Below, one piece after another: positions 11,911-19,616 of a stretch of 64,000 nt of DNA. The number at the start of each line of letters is the position of its first letter. Position 1 is the first letter of the stretch. This stretch comes from Candidatus Mycobacterium wuenschmannii (lineage in GTDB: Bacteria > Actinomycetota > Actinomycetes > Mycobacteriales > Mycobacteriaceae), in NCBI RefSeq assembly GCF_030252325.1, contig NZ_CP126981.1, positions 1,178,001 to 1,242,000 on the forward strand. Reading direction: 5' to 3'. The notes under the pieces were generated by a model that did no database searches, was not told where the DNA came from, and worked only from the letters and a program-made list of their open reading frames with translations. A program made the translations under genes and the position numbers.

Positions 11911-11927
11911 TACTACCGGCCGTCGTA
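11911..11927. promoter_or_regulatory. Candidate BlaI operator (17-bp imperfect palindrome)
   Basis: The + strand reads TACTACCGGCCGTCGTA: two 6-bp half sites (TACTAC and GTCGTA) around a 5-bp GC core, with one mismatch from perfect symmetry. It sits in the blaI promoter region. BlaI boxes are built on TACTAC/GTAGTA-type half sites, as I recall, so autoregulation is the natural reading. Confidence 0.6.
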
Positions 11928-11983
11928 CCTCGCCCCCGTATGCGGCGGCCCGGTGAGGGGTCCCACTGATTCAAACTCCGTCA

Positions 11984-12002
11984 TATGGTTAGGCTAACCT
12001 TA
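11984..12002. promoter_or_regulatory. IdeR iron box
   Basis: The core GGTTAGGCTAACC is a perfect 13-bp palindrome, and the 19-bp site matches the IdeR consensus TTAGGTTAGGCTAACCTAA at 16 of 19 positions. It ends 15 bases before the GTG of the FhuF-like gene, so iron-bound IdeR would block transcription or initiation there. Confidence 0.88.
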
Positions 12003-12017
12003 CAACAGGAGGTGACC

Positions 12018-12818
12018 GTGACGATAACGATCGACGACCCACTGATCGCGGCGATGTCCATTGACCGCTTGCTGCCGCTGCACGACTCCAGCCGACGGCT
12101 TCGCGAGCTTTATCCGCAGTGTCCGCGCGTCTACGGGGTCGCGGTGCTGGGCGACGTCTCAGTGCGCCGCTGGTGGCCGCTGACGTCCGCGCTGAGCACC
12201 GATCGCCTGAAGACGATGTTCGACGCGGCGGCGATCGACATGGATCGGCGAAGCGCCGCAAGGCAATTGGCGGCAACGCTGGTGCACACCGTGATCGGCC
12301 GGGTGGTCGCACTGGTGGTGCTGGAGGCCCGGGCGTGGGACACCGGCTTGGAGAACCTGTGGGTACACGTTGACTCCGACGGCGTCATCGACTGGGCCGG
12401 GGTCGTCGACCCCACGGTTCGCGTCCTGCCCGATGACCCGTGCGCCGCCGCCGGCCTGGGCGGCGGCGTGGTCCGTCTACCGAGCGAGGCAGCGCTGACG
12501 ACATGGGTCGCCCACCGCTGCCATCGCACCTTGGAACCGCTGTTCGCCCGGCTGCACACGGTCAGTGGCGGAGCCCTGTCAGTCGCCGCGATGTGGCACA
12601 TCGTCGGATCAATGGTGGTCGCATCGGCAACCCAGGTGCCGCAGCTGGCCGGCGCCGACGAGCTTGCCGCGATGCGTCGCGGTCAGGCGGTGCTCGACGC
12701 GCTTGTGGGGTTCGGCCTCCCGGTGCGCGGCCTGTCCGCGGCGCGGACACGCGCGAGGGGAAGCTCTTGCGAAATTAGGGCAGCCTTGCCTATGCTTCTG
12801 GCATCGAGCAATGAATGA
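12018..12818 (+). CDS. FhuF-like siderophore-iron reductase family protein, C-terminus apparently altered
   Basis: 266 residues from the GTG at 12018, chosen because AGGAGG lies 5 bases upstream; the in-frame ATG at 11985 falls inside the IdeR box and is rejected. The body resembles actinobacterial FhuF-like proteins (RLLPLHDSSRRLRELYPQC near the start; ALSVAAMWHIVGSMVVASATQ at about 195-215). FhuF proteins bind a [2Fe-2S] cluster through a C-terminal C-C-x10-C-x2-C motif and reduce ferric siderophores. Here the tail reads RARGSSCEIRAALPM with one cysteine only, so the cluster motif is missing. Either the tail is eroded or this is a cluster-free homologue. Family assignment is moderate; iron control is well supported. 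Confidence 0.6.
   Translation: MTITIDDPLIAAMSIDRLLPLHDSSRRLRELYPQCPRVYGVAVLGDVSVRRWWPLTSALSTDRLKTMFDAAAIDMDRRSAARQLAATLVHTVIGRVVALVVLEARAWDTGLENLWVHVDSDGVIDWAGVVDPTVRVLPDDPCAAAGLGGGVVRLPSEAALTTWVAHRCHRTLEPLFARLHTVSGGALSVAAMWHIVGSMVVASATQVPQLAGADELAAMRRGQAVLDALVGFGLPVRGLSAARTRARGSSCEIRAALPMLLASSNE
12775..12793. promoter_or_regulatory. Weak IdeR/DtxR-like box inside the FhuF-like 3' end
   Basis: TTAGGGCAGCCTTGCCTAT matches the DtxR/IdeR-type dyad TTAGGTTAGCCTAACCTAA at about 14 of 19 positions. It overlaps the last codons of the FhuF-like gene, where the expected iron-sulfur cysteines are absent. No obvious downstream gene on this strand uses it. Confidence 0.35.
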
Positions 12819-12864
12819 CCGCGCCGGTGTCCTGAGGGCTGCAGTGACCCCCGGTCTCTCGATA

Positions 12865-12899
12865 CAGCGAGCCCCGTGCGTTACGCACGGGGCTCGCTG
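12865..12899. terminator. Strong bidirectional hairpin terminator
   Basis: A perfect 16-bp stem (arm CAGCGAGCCCCGTGCG and its complement) with a 3-base TTA loop lies between the convergent FhuF-like gene and the methyltransferase. It has only a short T run (CTTTG), as is usual for mycobacterial intrinsic-like terminators. It would serve both strands. Confidence 0.8.
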
Positions 12900-12917
12900 C
12901 TTTGTCCGGGTTGGGCG

Positions 12918-13730
12918 TCAGTCTTTGATGAAGTGGTACATCCGGTAGGACGCCTTACCTGCCTGCATCTGTCGGTATGCCAGGGTTCCGGGTGCGCCGG
13001 CGAACATTTTGCCGAAGCCCTGCAGGAACTTCGGGATGTGACGAGTGTTCAGGTCCAGGAACACCTCGGCGCTCTTGTCCCGCGCGCGCAACACGTCCTT
13101 GCTGATGTCACGCTTCGAGGCCATCTTCATCGGCATCGCGGCCAGCGCCGCGTCCCAGTCGTCGTACTCCAGGTAGCCGCGGAAGTCGGCGTAGAGGAAG
13201 TCGCCGCCCGGGCGCAGCACCCGCGCCACCTCGGGGAGGAACCGGTCGAAGTGTGGATAGGTGTGCGAGGCCTCGATGTTGACGATGGCGTCGAAAGAGT
13301 TGTCGGCGAACGGCATCGCCTCGGCGTTGCCCTCCACGAAGTCCAGCCCCGGCAGGTTGTGGCGCTTCTTGGCGAACGCGACGCCCTCGGGGTTGAAGTC
13401 GAGGCCGGTGTAGGAGCCCGGGGAGAAGGTCCGGGTCAGGTACGCAGCGCCACCCCCGTGGCCGCTGCTAATCTCCAGCACCTTCTTGCCGCCGAGGTCG
13501 GCCTGGGCGGCCGTGCGGTGGTAGAGCTGGATGGAGTAGCGGTTGGGCTCATCCTCGGGCGCCAGCGACAGTCCCAGCGGCGGCTCTTCCTCGTAGCCCC
13601 AGTTGAGGAAGACGATGTCGTCGCTTTCCCACCGCCGGGTGATCAACGGGTACCAGTACTTGTTCATGGCCAGCTTGAGCCACGGCAGAGGGTCGATGGG
13701 CTTGAGGTAGCGCTGGAGGGTGCTTGTCAC
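12918..13730 (-). CDS. SAM-dependent methyltransferase, Rv2952 (phthiotriol/GPL) family, copy 1
   Basis: 270 residues, the length of Rv2952, which O-methylates phthiotriol and phenolphthiotriol in the cell-wall lipids PDIM and PGL. Family marks are KYWYPLITRRW, VFLNWGYEEEPP, YHRTAAQADLGGKKVLE, motif I (SSGHGGGAAYLTR, about 88-100), GLDFNPEG, ASHTYPHFDRF, RVLRPGG and the terminal YRMYHFIKD. The start is GTG at 13730, 23 bases after the stop of the P450 gene upstream, so the two are one unit. The substrate is unknown; a lipid or polyketide hydroxyl made by the adjacent P450 is a reasonable inference. A closely similar second pair lies upstream. Confidence 0.88.
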   Translation of the reverse strand: MTSTLQRYLKPIDPLPWLKLAMNKYWYPLITRRWESDDIVFLNWGYEEEPPLGLSLAPEDEPNRYSIQLYHRTAAQADLGGKKVLEISSGHGGGAAYLTRTFSPGSYTGLDFNPEGVAFAKKRHNLPGLDFVEGNAEAMPFADNSFDAIVNIEASHTYPHFDRFLPEVARVLRPGGDFLYADFRGYLEYDDWDAALAAMPMKMASKRDISKDVLRARDKSAEVFLDLNTRHIPKFLQGFGKMFAGAPGTLAYRQMQAGKASYRMYHFIKD

Positions 13731-13753
13731 AGCGGCGAGTATGCCAGGCTTTA

Positions 13754-15130
13754 TTACGTGTTGCTGTGATCGGTCATCAGCGCCGAGTCGGCGTCTTGTG
13801 CGGCCTTTGCGGATCGCCGGTGGACCGTCGCGCGTGCACCCTGTGCCGGCTGGTAGGCGATCCCGCGCCAGTGTGCGCGCTCGTCTGGCGCATCGGTTGG
13901 CGTGAAACGGAATTCGCGCAACAAGATGCGCAGCGTGATGTCCATTTCCATGGTGGCCAGCGACGCACCGACGCACCGGTTGACCCCGCCGCCGAACGGC
14001 ATCCACCCTCGCGGCTTGGCGGCACTGCCGAGGAATCGGTCCGGGTTGAACGACATCGCGTCGTCGAAGACGTCGTCGGAGTCGTGGACCAGGGCGAGGC
14101 TCAGTACCAGTCGGGTGTCCTTGGGCACCACCCACTCGCCCAGGCGCAGGCGGGCCTTGGTGCACCGCACGGTGGAGTCGAGGACGGTCCGGGTGCGCTG
14201 GACTTCCGAGATCGTGGCCTGGCGCAGTTCGGATCCGCCGGCGTCGACTTCTTCGGTCAGCCGCGTCAGCAACTCCGGATGACGGATCAGCCGTTCGACC
14301 GTCCAACCCAGCGATCCTGCGGTGGTCTCGTGACCGGACACCAGCAGGGTGAGCATCTCGTCGGAGATGCGCTGGTCGCTGATCGGCTCGCCGTTTTCGT
14401 AACGCGCCCGCACCAGCAGCGCCAACACATCGGCGCGCTCGTCCAGCGCGGGATCGACCCGCGCGGCGGCGATCAGCGCATCGATCGCGGCGTCGAACCG
14501 GCGGCGGTACCGCATGTAGCGCCCGCCGAGACTCCACGAACCCAGATCGCGGCGTAGGAAGGACGGCAGGGTCAGGTAGACACCGACGATCTCAGCCATG
14601 GGCGGGATCAAGTCGTACAGCTCGTCGAGTGTGTCGCCCTCGGCGCCGAACACGGCACGCAGGATCGCGCCAAGTGTCATCGTCGTCATCGACGGCAACG
14701 TCTCGAATTCCTGCCCCTCGGGCCAGCCCTCGATCTCGCGCAGCACCTCTTCTTCAATGATCGGCTCGTAGCTGCGCATCCGTTTGCCGTGGAACTGCGG
14801 GAGGATGAGCTTGCGCCGCTCGAGGAGCTCATCGCCGGCAAGGGCGAACGTCGACCCAGGGCCGAAGCCGTCGCCGAGGCTGGCGGTTCCCGTCGTTGCG
14901 CGTTCCACCAGATCGGTGCTGGTGTTCAGCACCTCTTTGACCAGGGCGGCGTCCCTGATGACAATCGCATGGCCCAGACGCGGCATATTCACCCGGAAAA
15001 CCGGGCCAAGGCGGCGACTGAGAGCGCCGTACATGTGGTGGTAGTCGCGCAGGAACCACAGGCCCTGAACAGGTTTCGGGAGTCGCGTGCCCGGCGGTAA
15101 GCGCACCGGGTCGGTTGTCACCGTCAGCAT
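13754..15130 (-). CDS. Cytochrome P450, CYP138-like, copy 1
   Basis: 458 residues. I-helix SGHETTAGSLGWT at about 265-277, ExxR at E309-R312 (EVQR), and heme loop FGGGVNRCVG with the proximal cysteine at 386. The layout (RLPPGTRLPKPVQGL opening, FGPGSTFALAGDELLERRKLILPQFHGKRM) resembles M. tuberculosis CYP138. I start at the ATG at 15130, with GGGGAG 8 bases upstream; an in-frame TTG lies further up. It is an oxygenase needing ferredoxin and reductase partners, neither of which is adjacent. The stop is a tandem TAA TAA, followed by the coupled methyltransferase. Confidence 0.92.
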   Translation of the reverse strand: MLTVTTDPVRLPPGTRLPKPVQGLWFLRDYHHMYGALSRRLGPVFRVNMPRLGHAIVIRDAALVKEVLNTSTDLVERATTGTASLGDGFGPGSTFALAGDELLERRKLILPQFHGKRMRSYEPIIEEEVLREIEGWPEGQEFETLPSMTTMTLGAILRAVFGAEGDTLDELYDLIPPMAEIVGVYLTLPSFLRRDLGSWSLGGRYMRYRRRFDAAIDALIAAARVDPALDERADVLALLVRARYENGEPISDQRISDEMLTLLVSGHETTAGSLGWTVERLIRHPELLTRLTEEVDAGGSELRQATISEVQRTRTVLDSTVRCTKARLRLGEWVVPKDTRLVLSLALVHDSDDVFDDAMSFNPDRFLGSAAKPRGWMPFGGGVNRCVGASLATMEMDITLRILLREFRFTPTDAPDERAHWRGIAYQPAQGARATVHRRSAKAAQDADSALMTDHSNT

Positions 15131-15215
15131 GTCGTCCACTCCCCGTTTCGCTGCTGCCAAGGTATCCGCGCCGGCACCTCACAGTACCGGCCGCGGTCAT
15201 TTGCCGCGTTGCATT

Positions 15216-15243
15216 GTTTCAGCCTTGAAACCCAGGTACCTGG
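15216..15243. promoter_or_regulatory. Two adjacent palindromes upstream of P450 copy 1
   Basis: An inverted repeat GTTTCA-4-TGAAAC (15216-15231) is followed immediately by a perfect 12-bp palindrome CCAGGTACCTGG (15232-15243). They lie 86-113 bases upstream of the P450 start, in the 240-bp gap after methyltransferase copy 2. This looks like an operator for an unlinked regulator or a promoter-proximal structure; no regulator gene is adjacent. Confidence 0.5.
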
Positions 15244-15370
15244 ACGCGGTGAGGTGGATCCGCTGGCCAACAAGACACCCCTGCGTGGCGGAGGTCATCG
15301 ACGTCCGGCAATACCTCGGCCGACCCTACAGCCGCATTCGGCCAAGGGTCGGAAAGGGGTGATGACGGGG

Positions 15371-16216
15371 TCAGTCCTTGATGAAGTGGTGCAGCCGATA
15401 GGACAGCCGGCCTCGTTGCAGTTCTTTGTACATCAACGTGTCCGGCGCGCCGGCGAAAAGTCGCCCGAAGGGCTGCAAGACGAGAGGCAGCCGCTTGTTG
15501 ATCAATTCGACGTGGCGTGCCGCGTTGTTGTCGAGCCCGCGCAGAACGTCGGCATTGATCTCGCGCCTGGCCGCCATCCGTAACGGCAGGGCCGCCAGGG
15601 CGGCATCCCACTCGTCGTATTCGAGGAAGCCGCGGAAGTCGACATAAAGGAAGTGGCCCCCAGGGCGCAGGACCCGCACGACCTCGTCGAGGAACCGCTC
15701 GAAGTGCGGGTAGGCGTGCGAGGCCTCGACGTTGAGCACTACGTCGAAGGACTCGGACGGGAAGGGCAGGGCCTCGGCATCGCCGTGCACGAAGTCCAGC
15801 CCAGGCAGGGAATGCCGCCGCTTCGCGAAATCCACTCCGTGCGGATTGAAGTCGAGCCCGGTGTAGGAGGCAGGCCGCAGCGTCGTCATCACGTAGGCTG
15901 CGCCGCCGCCGTGGCCGCAGCTGGGCTCCAGTACCGTCTTGCCGGCAAGGTCGATCTGCGTCGCCGTGCGGTGGTAGAGCTGGATGCCGTACCGGTTCTT
16001 CTCGTCGTCGAGGGACAGCGGCAGGCCCATCGGCGGGTCTTCCTCGTAGCCCCAGTTGAGGAACACGACGTCGTCCTGGTCCCATCGCCGCGTGACAAAG
16101 GGATACCAGTACTTGTTGATCGCCTTTTTGAACCACGCGTAACTGCCGAGGGGTTTGATGTACCGCCGGCGGCTGCCTGTCGCCACAGGATTCATGTCGA
16201 TGCCCTGGTTCGTCAT
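15371..16216 (-). CDS. SAM-dependent methyltransferase, Rv2952 family, copy 2
   Basis: 281 residues. It is a clear paralogue of the methyltransferase 1.6 kb downstream, sharing KYWYPFVTRRW, VFLNWGYEEDPPMGLPL, VLEPSCGHGGGAAYV, YTGLDFNPHGV and the terminal HHFIKD. The ATG at 16216 overlaps the P450 TGA (ATGA), so the pair is translationally coupled; an internal ATG at 16195 is possible and gives a length closer to the family. It may modify a product of its partner P450. Divergence between the two copies is substantial, so the duplication is old or each pair was acquired separately. Confidence 0.87.
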   Translation of the reverse strand: MTNQGIDMNPVATGSRRRYIKPLGSYAWFKKAINKYWYPFVTRRWDQDDVVFLNWGYEEDPPMGLPLSLDDEKNRYGIQLYHRTATQIDLAGKTVLEPSCGHGGGAAYVMTTLRPASYTGLDFNPHGVDFAKRRHSLPGLDFVHGDAEALPFPSESFDVVLNVEASHAYPHFERFLDEVVRVLRPGGHFLYVDFRGFLEYDEWDAALAALPLRMAARREINADVLRGLDNNAARHVELINKRLPLVLQPFGRLFAGAPDTLMYKELQRGRLSYRLHHFIKD

Positions 16217-17586
16217 CGGAGGCCCGCCGCGGTCAGCGTGCCAACACTTGTCGGTGCGCTGGCACCTCGCCGATAGACCATTGCTCGACCTCCTCGCGAC
16301 GGCACGGTCGCCACACCGCGCCACCTGGCTTTCTCACCGGGGGCGTCGGTCGTGACGAAGCGGAATTCACGCAGCAACATGCGCAGGACTACATCCAGTT
16401 CCATGTTGGCGAATGCCGCGCCGACACAGCGATTGACGCCGCCACCGAAGGGGATCCAGGCGGCCGGTTTGGGTGCCCCGCCCAGGAAACGGTGGGGGTT
16501 GAACGACTGCGCGTCGGCGAAGTCGTTTTCAGACTCGTGCGCGAGCTTGATGCTGACGATGATGTTCGTCCCCGCTGGAAGGACCCACTCGCCCAACCGG
16601 ATTCGAGTCTTGGTCCGTCGCGTGGTGCCGTCGAGCACGGGCCGGGTGCGCTGCACCTCCCAGATGGTGGCCTGCCGCAACTCCGACCCACCCGCGTCGG
16701 CCTCCTCGGTCAATTCGGCAAGCAGAGCCGGGTGGCGGCTCAGCCGCTCCAGCGTCCACGCCAGGGAGGCGGCGGTGGTCTCGTGACCGGACCCCAGCAG
16801 AGTCAGCAGCTCGTCGGCGACGTGCTCGTCCGAGATGCCCTCGCCATTGTCGTAGCGAGCCTGTAGAAGCAGCGCCAAGACGTCGGTGCGCTGCTCGAGC
16901 GCGGAATCGGCGCGCGCCTCGGCGATCAACGAGGCGATGATCGCGTCGAACCGCCGGCGCTCTCGCACGAACCGGCCCCACGGACTCCACGGGCCGAGGT
17001 CTTGTTGAACCATCGGCGGGCAGGCGGCGAGCATGGAGCCGAGCGTGATCAGCGGCGGCACCATTTCGCGCAGTTCTTCCAATGCGGGTCCACCGGCGCC
17101 GAACACGGCACGCAGGATCGCACCGAGCGTGATCCTGAGCATGGGTTCGATCGTCGCGAACTCGCGGCCTTGCTGCCAGTTGCCGATCTCACGCCGCACT
17201 TCGTCTTCGATGATGCGTTCGTAGCCGCGCATCCGCGTGCCGCGAAACGGCGGAGTCAACAACTTGCGGCGCTCGCGATGCGCGTCGCCGGCCAGGCTGA
17301 AGGTCGAGCCGGGCCCGAACACCGCGCCGATCGCGCCGGCGCCCGACGGCGCGCGTTCGACCAGGTCAGAACCGGTGGAAAGGAGATCTTTCGCCAACAC
17401 CGGATCGCAGACGACGACCGCGTCGTTATTGTGCGGCAGATTCACTCGCACAACTGCGCTGCCGTAACGTCTAGCGAGACCGGCAAACATTGCGTGGCTC
17501 GAGGTCAAGAAGGCTGCGGTTTGGATCAGCTTCGGAATTCGCGGACGCGGCGGGAGCCGCACCGGGTCGGACGTCGCCGTCGCCAT
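16213..17586 (-). CDS. Cytochrome P450, CYP138-like, copy 2
   Basis: 457 residues. Heme loop FGGGVNRCVG with cysteine 387, ExxR at E310-R313, I-helix GSGHETTAASLAWT. It shares the SELRQATIxEVQRTR block with copy 1, so both descend from one ancestor. Start ATG at 17586, with GGGAAGG six bases upstream. It shares a 130-bp divergent promoter region with the thioesterase gene on the other strand. The redox partners and substrate are not evident. Confidence 0.92.
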   Translation of the reverse strand: MATATSDPVRLPPRPRIPKLIQTAAFLTSSHAMFAGLARRYGSAVVRVNLPHNNDAVVVCDPVLAKDLLSTGSDLVERAPSGAGAIGAVFGPGSTFSLAGDAHRERRKLLTPPFRGTRMRGYERIIEDEVRREIGNWQQGREFATIEPMLRITLGAILRAVFGAGGPALEELREMVPPLITLGSMLAACPPMVQQDLGPWSPWGRFVRERRRFDAIIASLIAEARADSALEQRTDVLALLLQARYDNGEGISDEHVADELLTLLGSGHETTAASLAWTLERLSRHPALLAELTEEADAGGSELRQATIWEVQRTRPVLDGTTRRTKTRIRLGEWVLPAGTNIIVSIKLAHESENDFADAQSFNPHRFLGGAPKPAAWIPFGGGVNRCVGAAFANMELDVVLRMLLREFRFVTTDAPGEKARWRGVATVPSRGGRAMVYRRGASAPTSVGTLTAAGLR

Positions 17587-17716
17587 GTCGAGCCTTCCCA
17601 CAGTATGTCCAGAGAGTCTTTCCATTCGAAAAGAATGTTACAGCTCTCTCAACAAACTATGCAACATCTACGCGGCGAGCGCGCGCACGTGCATGCCGGA
17701 GAACGGGAGTAGATCC

Positions 17717-18112
17717 ATGCAGCCACTGCCCGAAGCACCTTTCGACAAAGAACTCGGGCTGACGTTCACCGAAATCACCCCGGACGGCACCCGCGCCCAC
17801 CTGGACGTCGCGCCCAAACTGCTGCAGCCCATGGGCATCGTGCACGGCGGGGTCTGGTGCTCGATGGTGGAGAGTCTGGCCAGCGTCGCCGCCTACACCT
17901 GGATCGACGCCAACGGCGGCGGCTCGGTCGTCGGCGTCAACAACAACACCGACTTCTTACGCGCGATCAGCACCGGAATGGTCTACGGCGCTGCGACACC
18001 AATTCATCGCGGACGACGACAGCAGCTGTGGCTGGTCACCATCGTCGACTCCGACGAGCGGCTCGTGGCTCGCGGCCAGGTTCGGTTGCAGAACCTCGAG
18101 GCCGACAGCTAA
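17717..18112 (+). CDS. Hotdog-fold thioesterase (PaaI type, Rv1847-like)
   Basis: 131 residues. The hotdog motif HGGVWCSMVESLASVAA (about 43-59) and the VGVNNNTDFLRA strand are typical of the PaaI/YbaW-type acyl-CoA thioesterases. Start ATG at 17717 with GGGAG seven bases upstream. In M. tuberculosis this gene (Rv1847) precedes the urease operon. Here its stop overlaps that of ndh by four bases and no urease genes follow. Confidence 0.88.
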   Translation: MQPLPEAPFDKELGLTFTEITPDGTRAHLDVAPKLLQPMGIVHGGVWCSMVESLASVAAYTWIDANGGGSVVGVNNNTDFLRAISTGMVYGAATPIHRGRRQQLWLVTIVDSDERLVARGQVRLQNLEADS

Positions 18113-19494
18113 CTGGCGGCCTTGGCCGTCTCGTCCTGGTGCGCCTCGGCGGCCAGGACCGCCAATTGTTCGAGCCGGGTGCGGGCGAAGGCCTGCTGCT
18201 CGGTGATCGTGAGCTGACCCCGTCGACCACTCAGGAATGTCACGATCCACGACAACACCGTGGTGATCTTGTTCTTGAAACCGATCAGGTACACCAGGTG
18301 CAACAGCAGCCATGCGAACCAGCCGATGATGCCGCCGAATTCCAGTGGGCCGATCTTCACGACGGCGTAGTAACGCGACACCGCGGCCATCGAGCCCTTG
18401 TCGAAGTACTGGAACGGCTCGCGCTGCACGGGATCCGCCCCGGCCAGCTCGGCCTTGATGGTTTGCGCGGCGTACTTGCCACCTTGGATGGCACCCTGAG
18501 CGACCCCGGGAACGCCGTCGACGGCGGCCATGTCACCGACGACAAACACGTTGGGGTGACCGGGAATTGAGAGATCGGGCTCCACCTTCACCCGGCCCGC
18601 GCGATCGAGTTCGACCCCGGACTGCCGGGCCAAGTCGCGTCCCAGCGGGCTGGCCGAGACGCCGGCCGACCACACCTTGCAGGCCGACTCGATGCGGCGG
18701 GTGGTGCCGTCGGAGTCCTTGACGGTGATGCCATCGCGGTCGACGTCGGTCACCATGGCGCCGAGCTGGATTTCGACGCCCATTTTCTCCAGCCGCGCCG
18801 CAGCCTTGTGACCGAGCTTCTCGCCCATCGGCGGCAGCACCGCAGGGGCGGCGTCGAGCAGAATCACCCGCGCCTTGGTCGAATCTATGTGCCGGTAAGC
18901 GCCTTTCAGCGTGAAGTCGGCGAGCTCGGCGATCTGGCCGGCCATTTCGACGCCGGTCGGTCCGGCGCCGACGACAGTGAAGGTCAGCAGCTTCTTGCGC
19001 CGCTCGGGATCGCTGGAGCGCTCGGCCGCCTCAAACGCGCTCATGATCCGGCCGCGCAGTTCCAAGGCGTCGTCGATGGACTTCATGCCGGGTGCGTATT
19101 CGGCGAAATGGTCGTTGCCGAAGTAGGACTGGCCCGCGCCGGCCGCGATAATCAAACTGTCGTAAGGGGTTTCATAGCTGTGGCCGAGCAACTCCGAGAC
19201 CACGAACTTGCCCTTGAGGTCGACATGAGTGACGTCGCCGAGCAGGACCTGCGCGTTGTGCTGGCCGCGCAGGATCATTCGGGTCGGGGGAGCGATTGCA
19301 CCCTCGGCGACGATGCCCGTCGCCACTTGGTAGAGCATCGGCTGGAACAGATGGTGGGTCGTGCGGGCGATCAACTTGATGTCGACGTCCGCGCGCTTGA
19401 GCCTTTTCACGGCGTTCAGGCCACCGAATCCCGAACCGATGACCACTACCCGGTGTCGGCGATCGGGCGCGGTGTTTTCGGGCAGGGCGTTCAT
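18109..19494 (-). CDS. ndh: Type II NADH:quinone oxidoreductase
   Basis: 461 residues. Non-proton-pumping NADH dehydrogenase that passes electrons from NADH through FAD to menaquinone at the inner membrane face. FAD-binding GSGFGG lies near residue 22, the NADH-binding GAGPTGVEMAGQIAEL near 175, and FVVGDMAAV (second FAD contact) near 320. The C-terminal region has the hydrophobic membrane-contact helices (GIIGWFAWLLLHLVYLIGFKNKI). Start ATG at 19494 after GAGGAG. Orthologous to Rv1854c by sequence and neighbours. Confidence 0.95.
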   Translation of the reverse strand: MNALPENTAPDRRHRVVVIGSGFGGLNAVKRLKRADVDIKLIARTTHHLFQPMLYQVATGIVAEGAIAPPTRMILRGQHNAQVLLGDVTHVDLKGKFVVSELLGHSYETPYDSLIIAAGAGQSYFGNDHFAEYAPGMKSIDDALELRGRIMSAFEAAERSSDPERRKKLLTFTVVGAGPTGVEMAGQIAELADFTLKGAYRHIDSTKARVILLDAAPAVLPPMGEKLGHKAAARLEKMGVEIQLGAMVTDVDRDGITVKDSDGTTRRIESACKVWSAGVSASPLGRDLARQSGVELDRAGRVKVEPDLSIPGHPNVFVVGDMAAVDGVPGVAQGAIQGGKYAAQTIKAELAGADPVQREPFQYFDKGSMAAVSRYYAVVKIGPLEFGGIIGWFAWLLLHLVYLIGFKNKITTVLSWIVTFLSGRRGQLTITEQQAFARTRLEQLAVLAAEAHQDETAKAAS

Positions 19495-19594
19495 GGCGTC
19501 ATTGCTCCTCAGCGGCGACAGCGTTCGCCTCTACGATAGCCGTCGGGACCTGCAATTTTCGACGTAAATCGCGTGTGATCGCCCACACCACAGA

Positions 19595-19610
19595 GCGTCA
19601 CACGTGACGC
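19595..19610. terminator. Short hairpin downstream of the LLM oxidoreductase
   Basis: GCGTCAC and GTGACGC form a 7-bp inverted repeat with a 2-base spacer, 6 bases past the oxidoreductase stop and 101 bases upstream of ndh. It could be a terminator or an ndh operator. A nearby GTGTG-6-CACAC repeat at about 19572-19587 weakly resembles a CRP site. Confidence 0.4.
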
Positions 19611-19616
19611 ACCTCG

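Noticed and set aside
12918..17586. Either Rv2952-type methyltransferase as the missing MysB
   Set aside because: They are 25 kb from the MAA operon, each coupled to its own P450, and belong to a lipid methyltransferase family; only indirect use in trans could be imagined.
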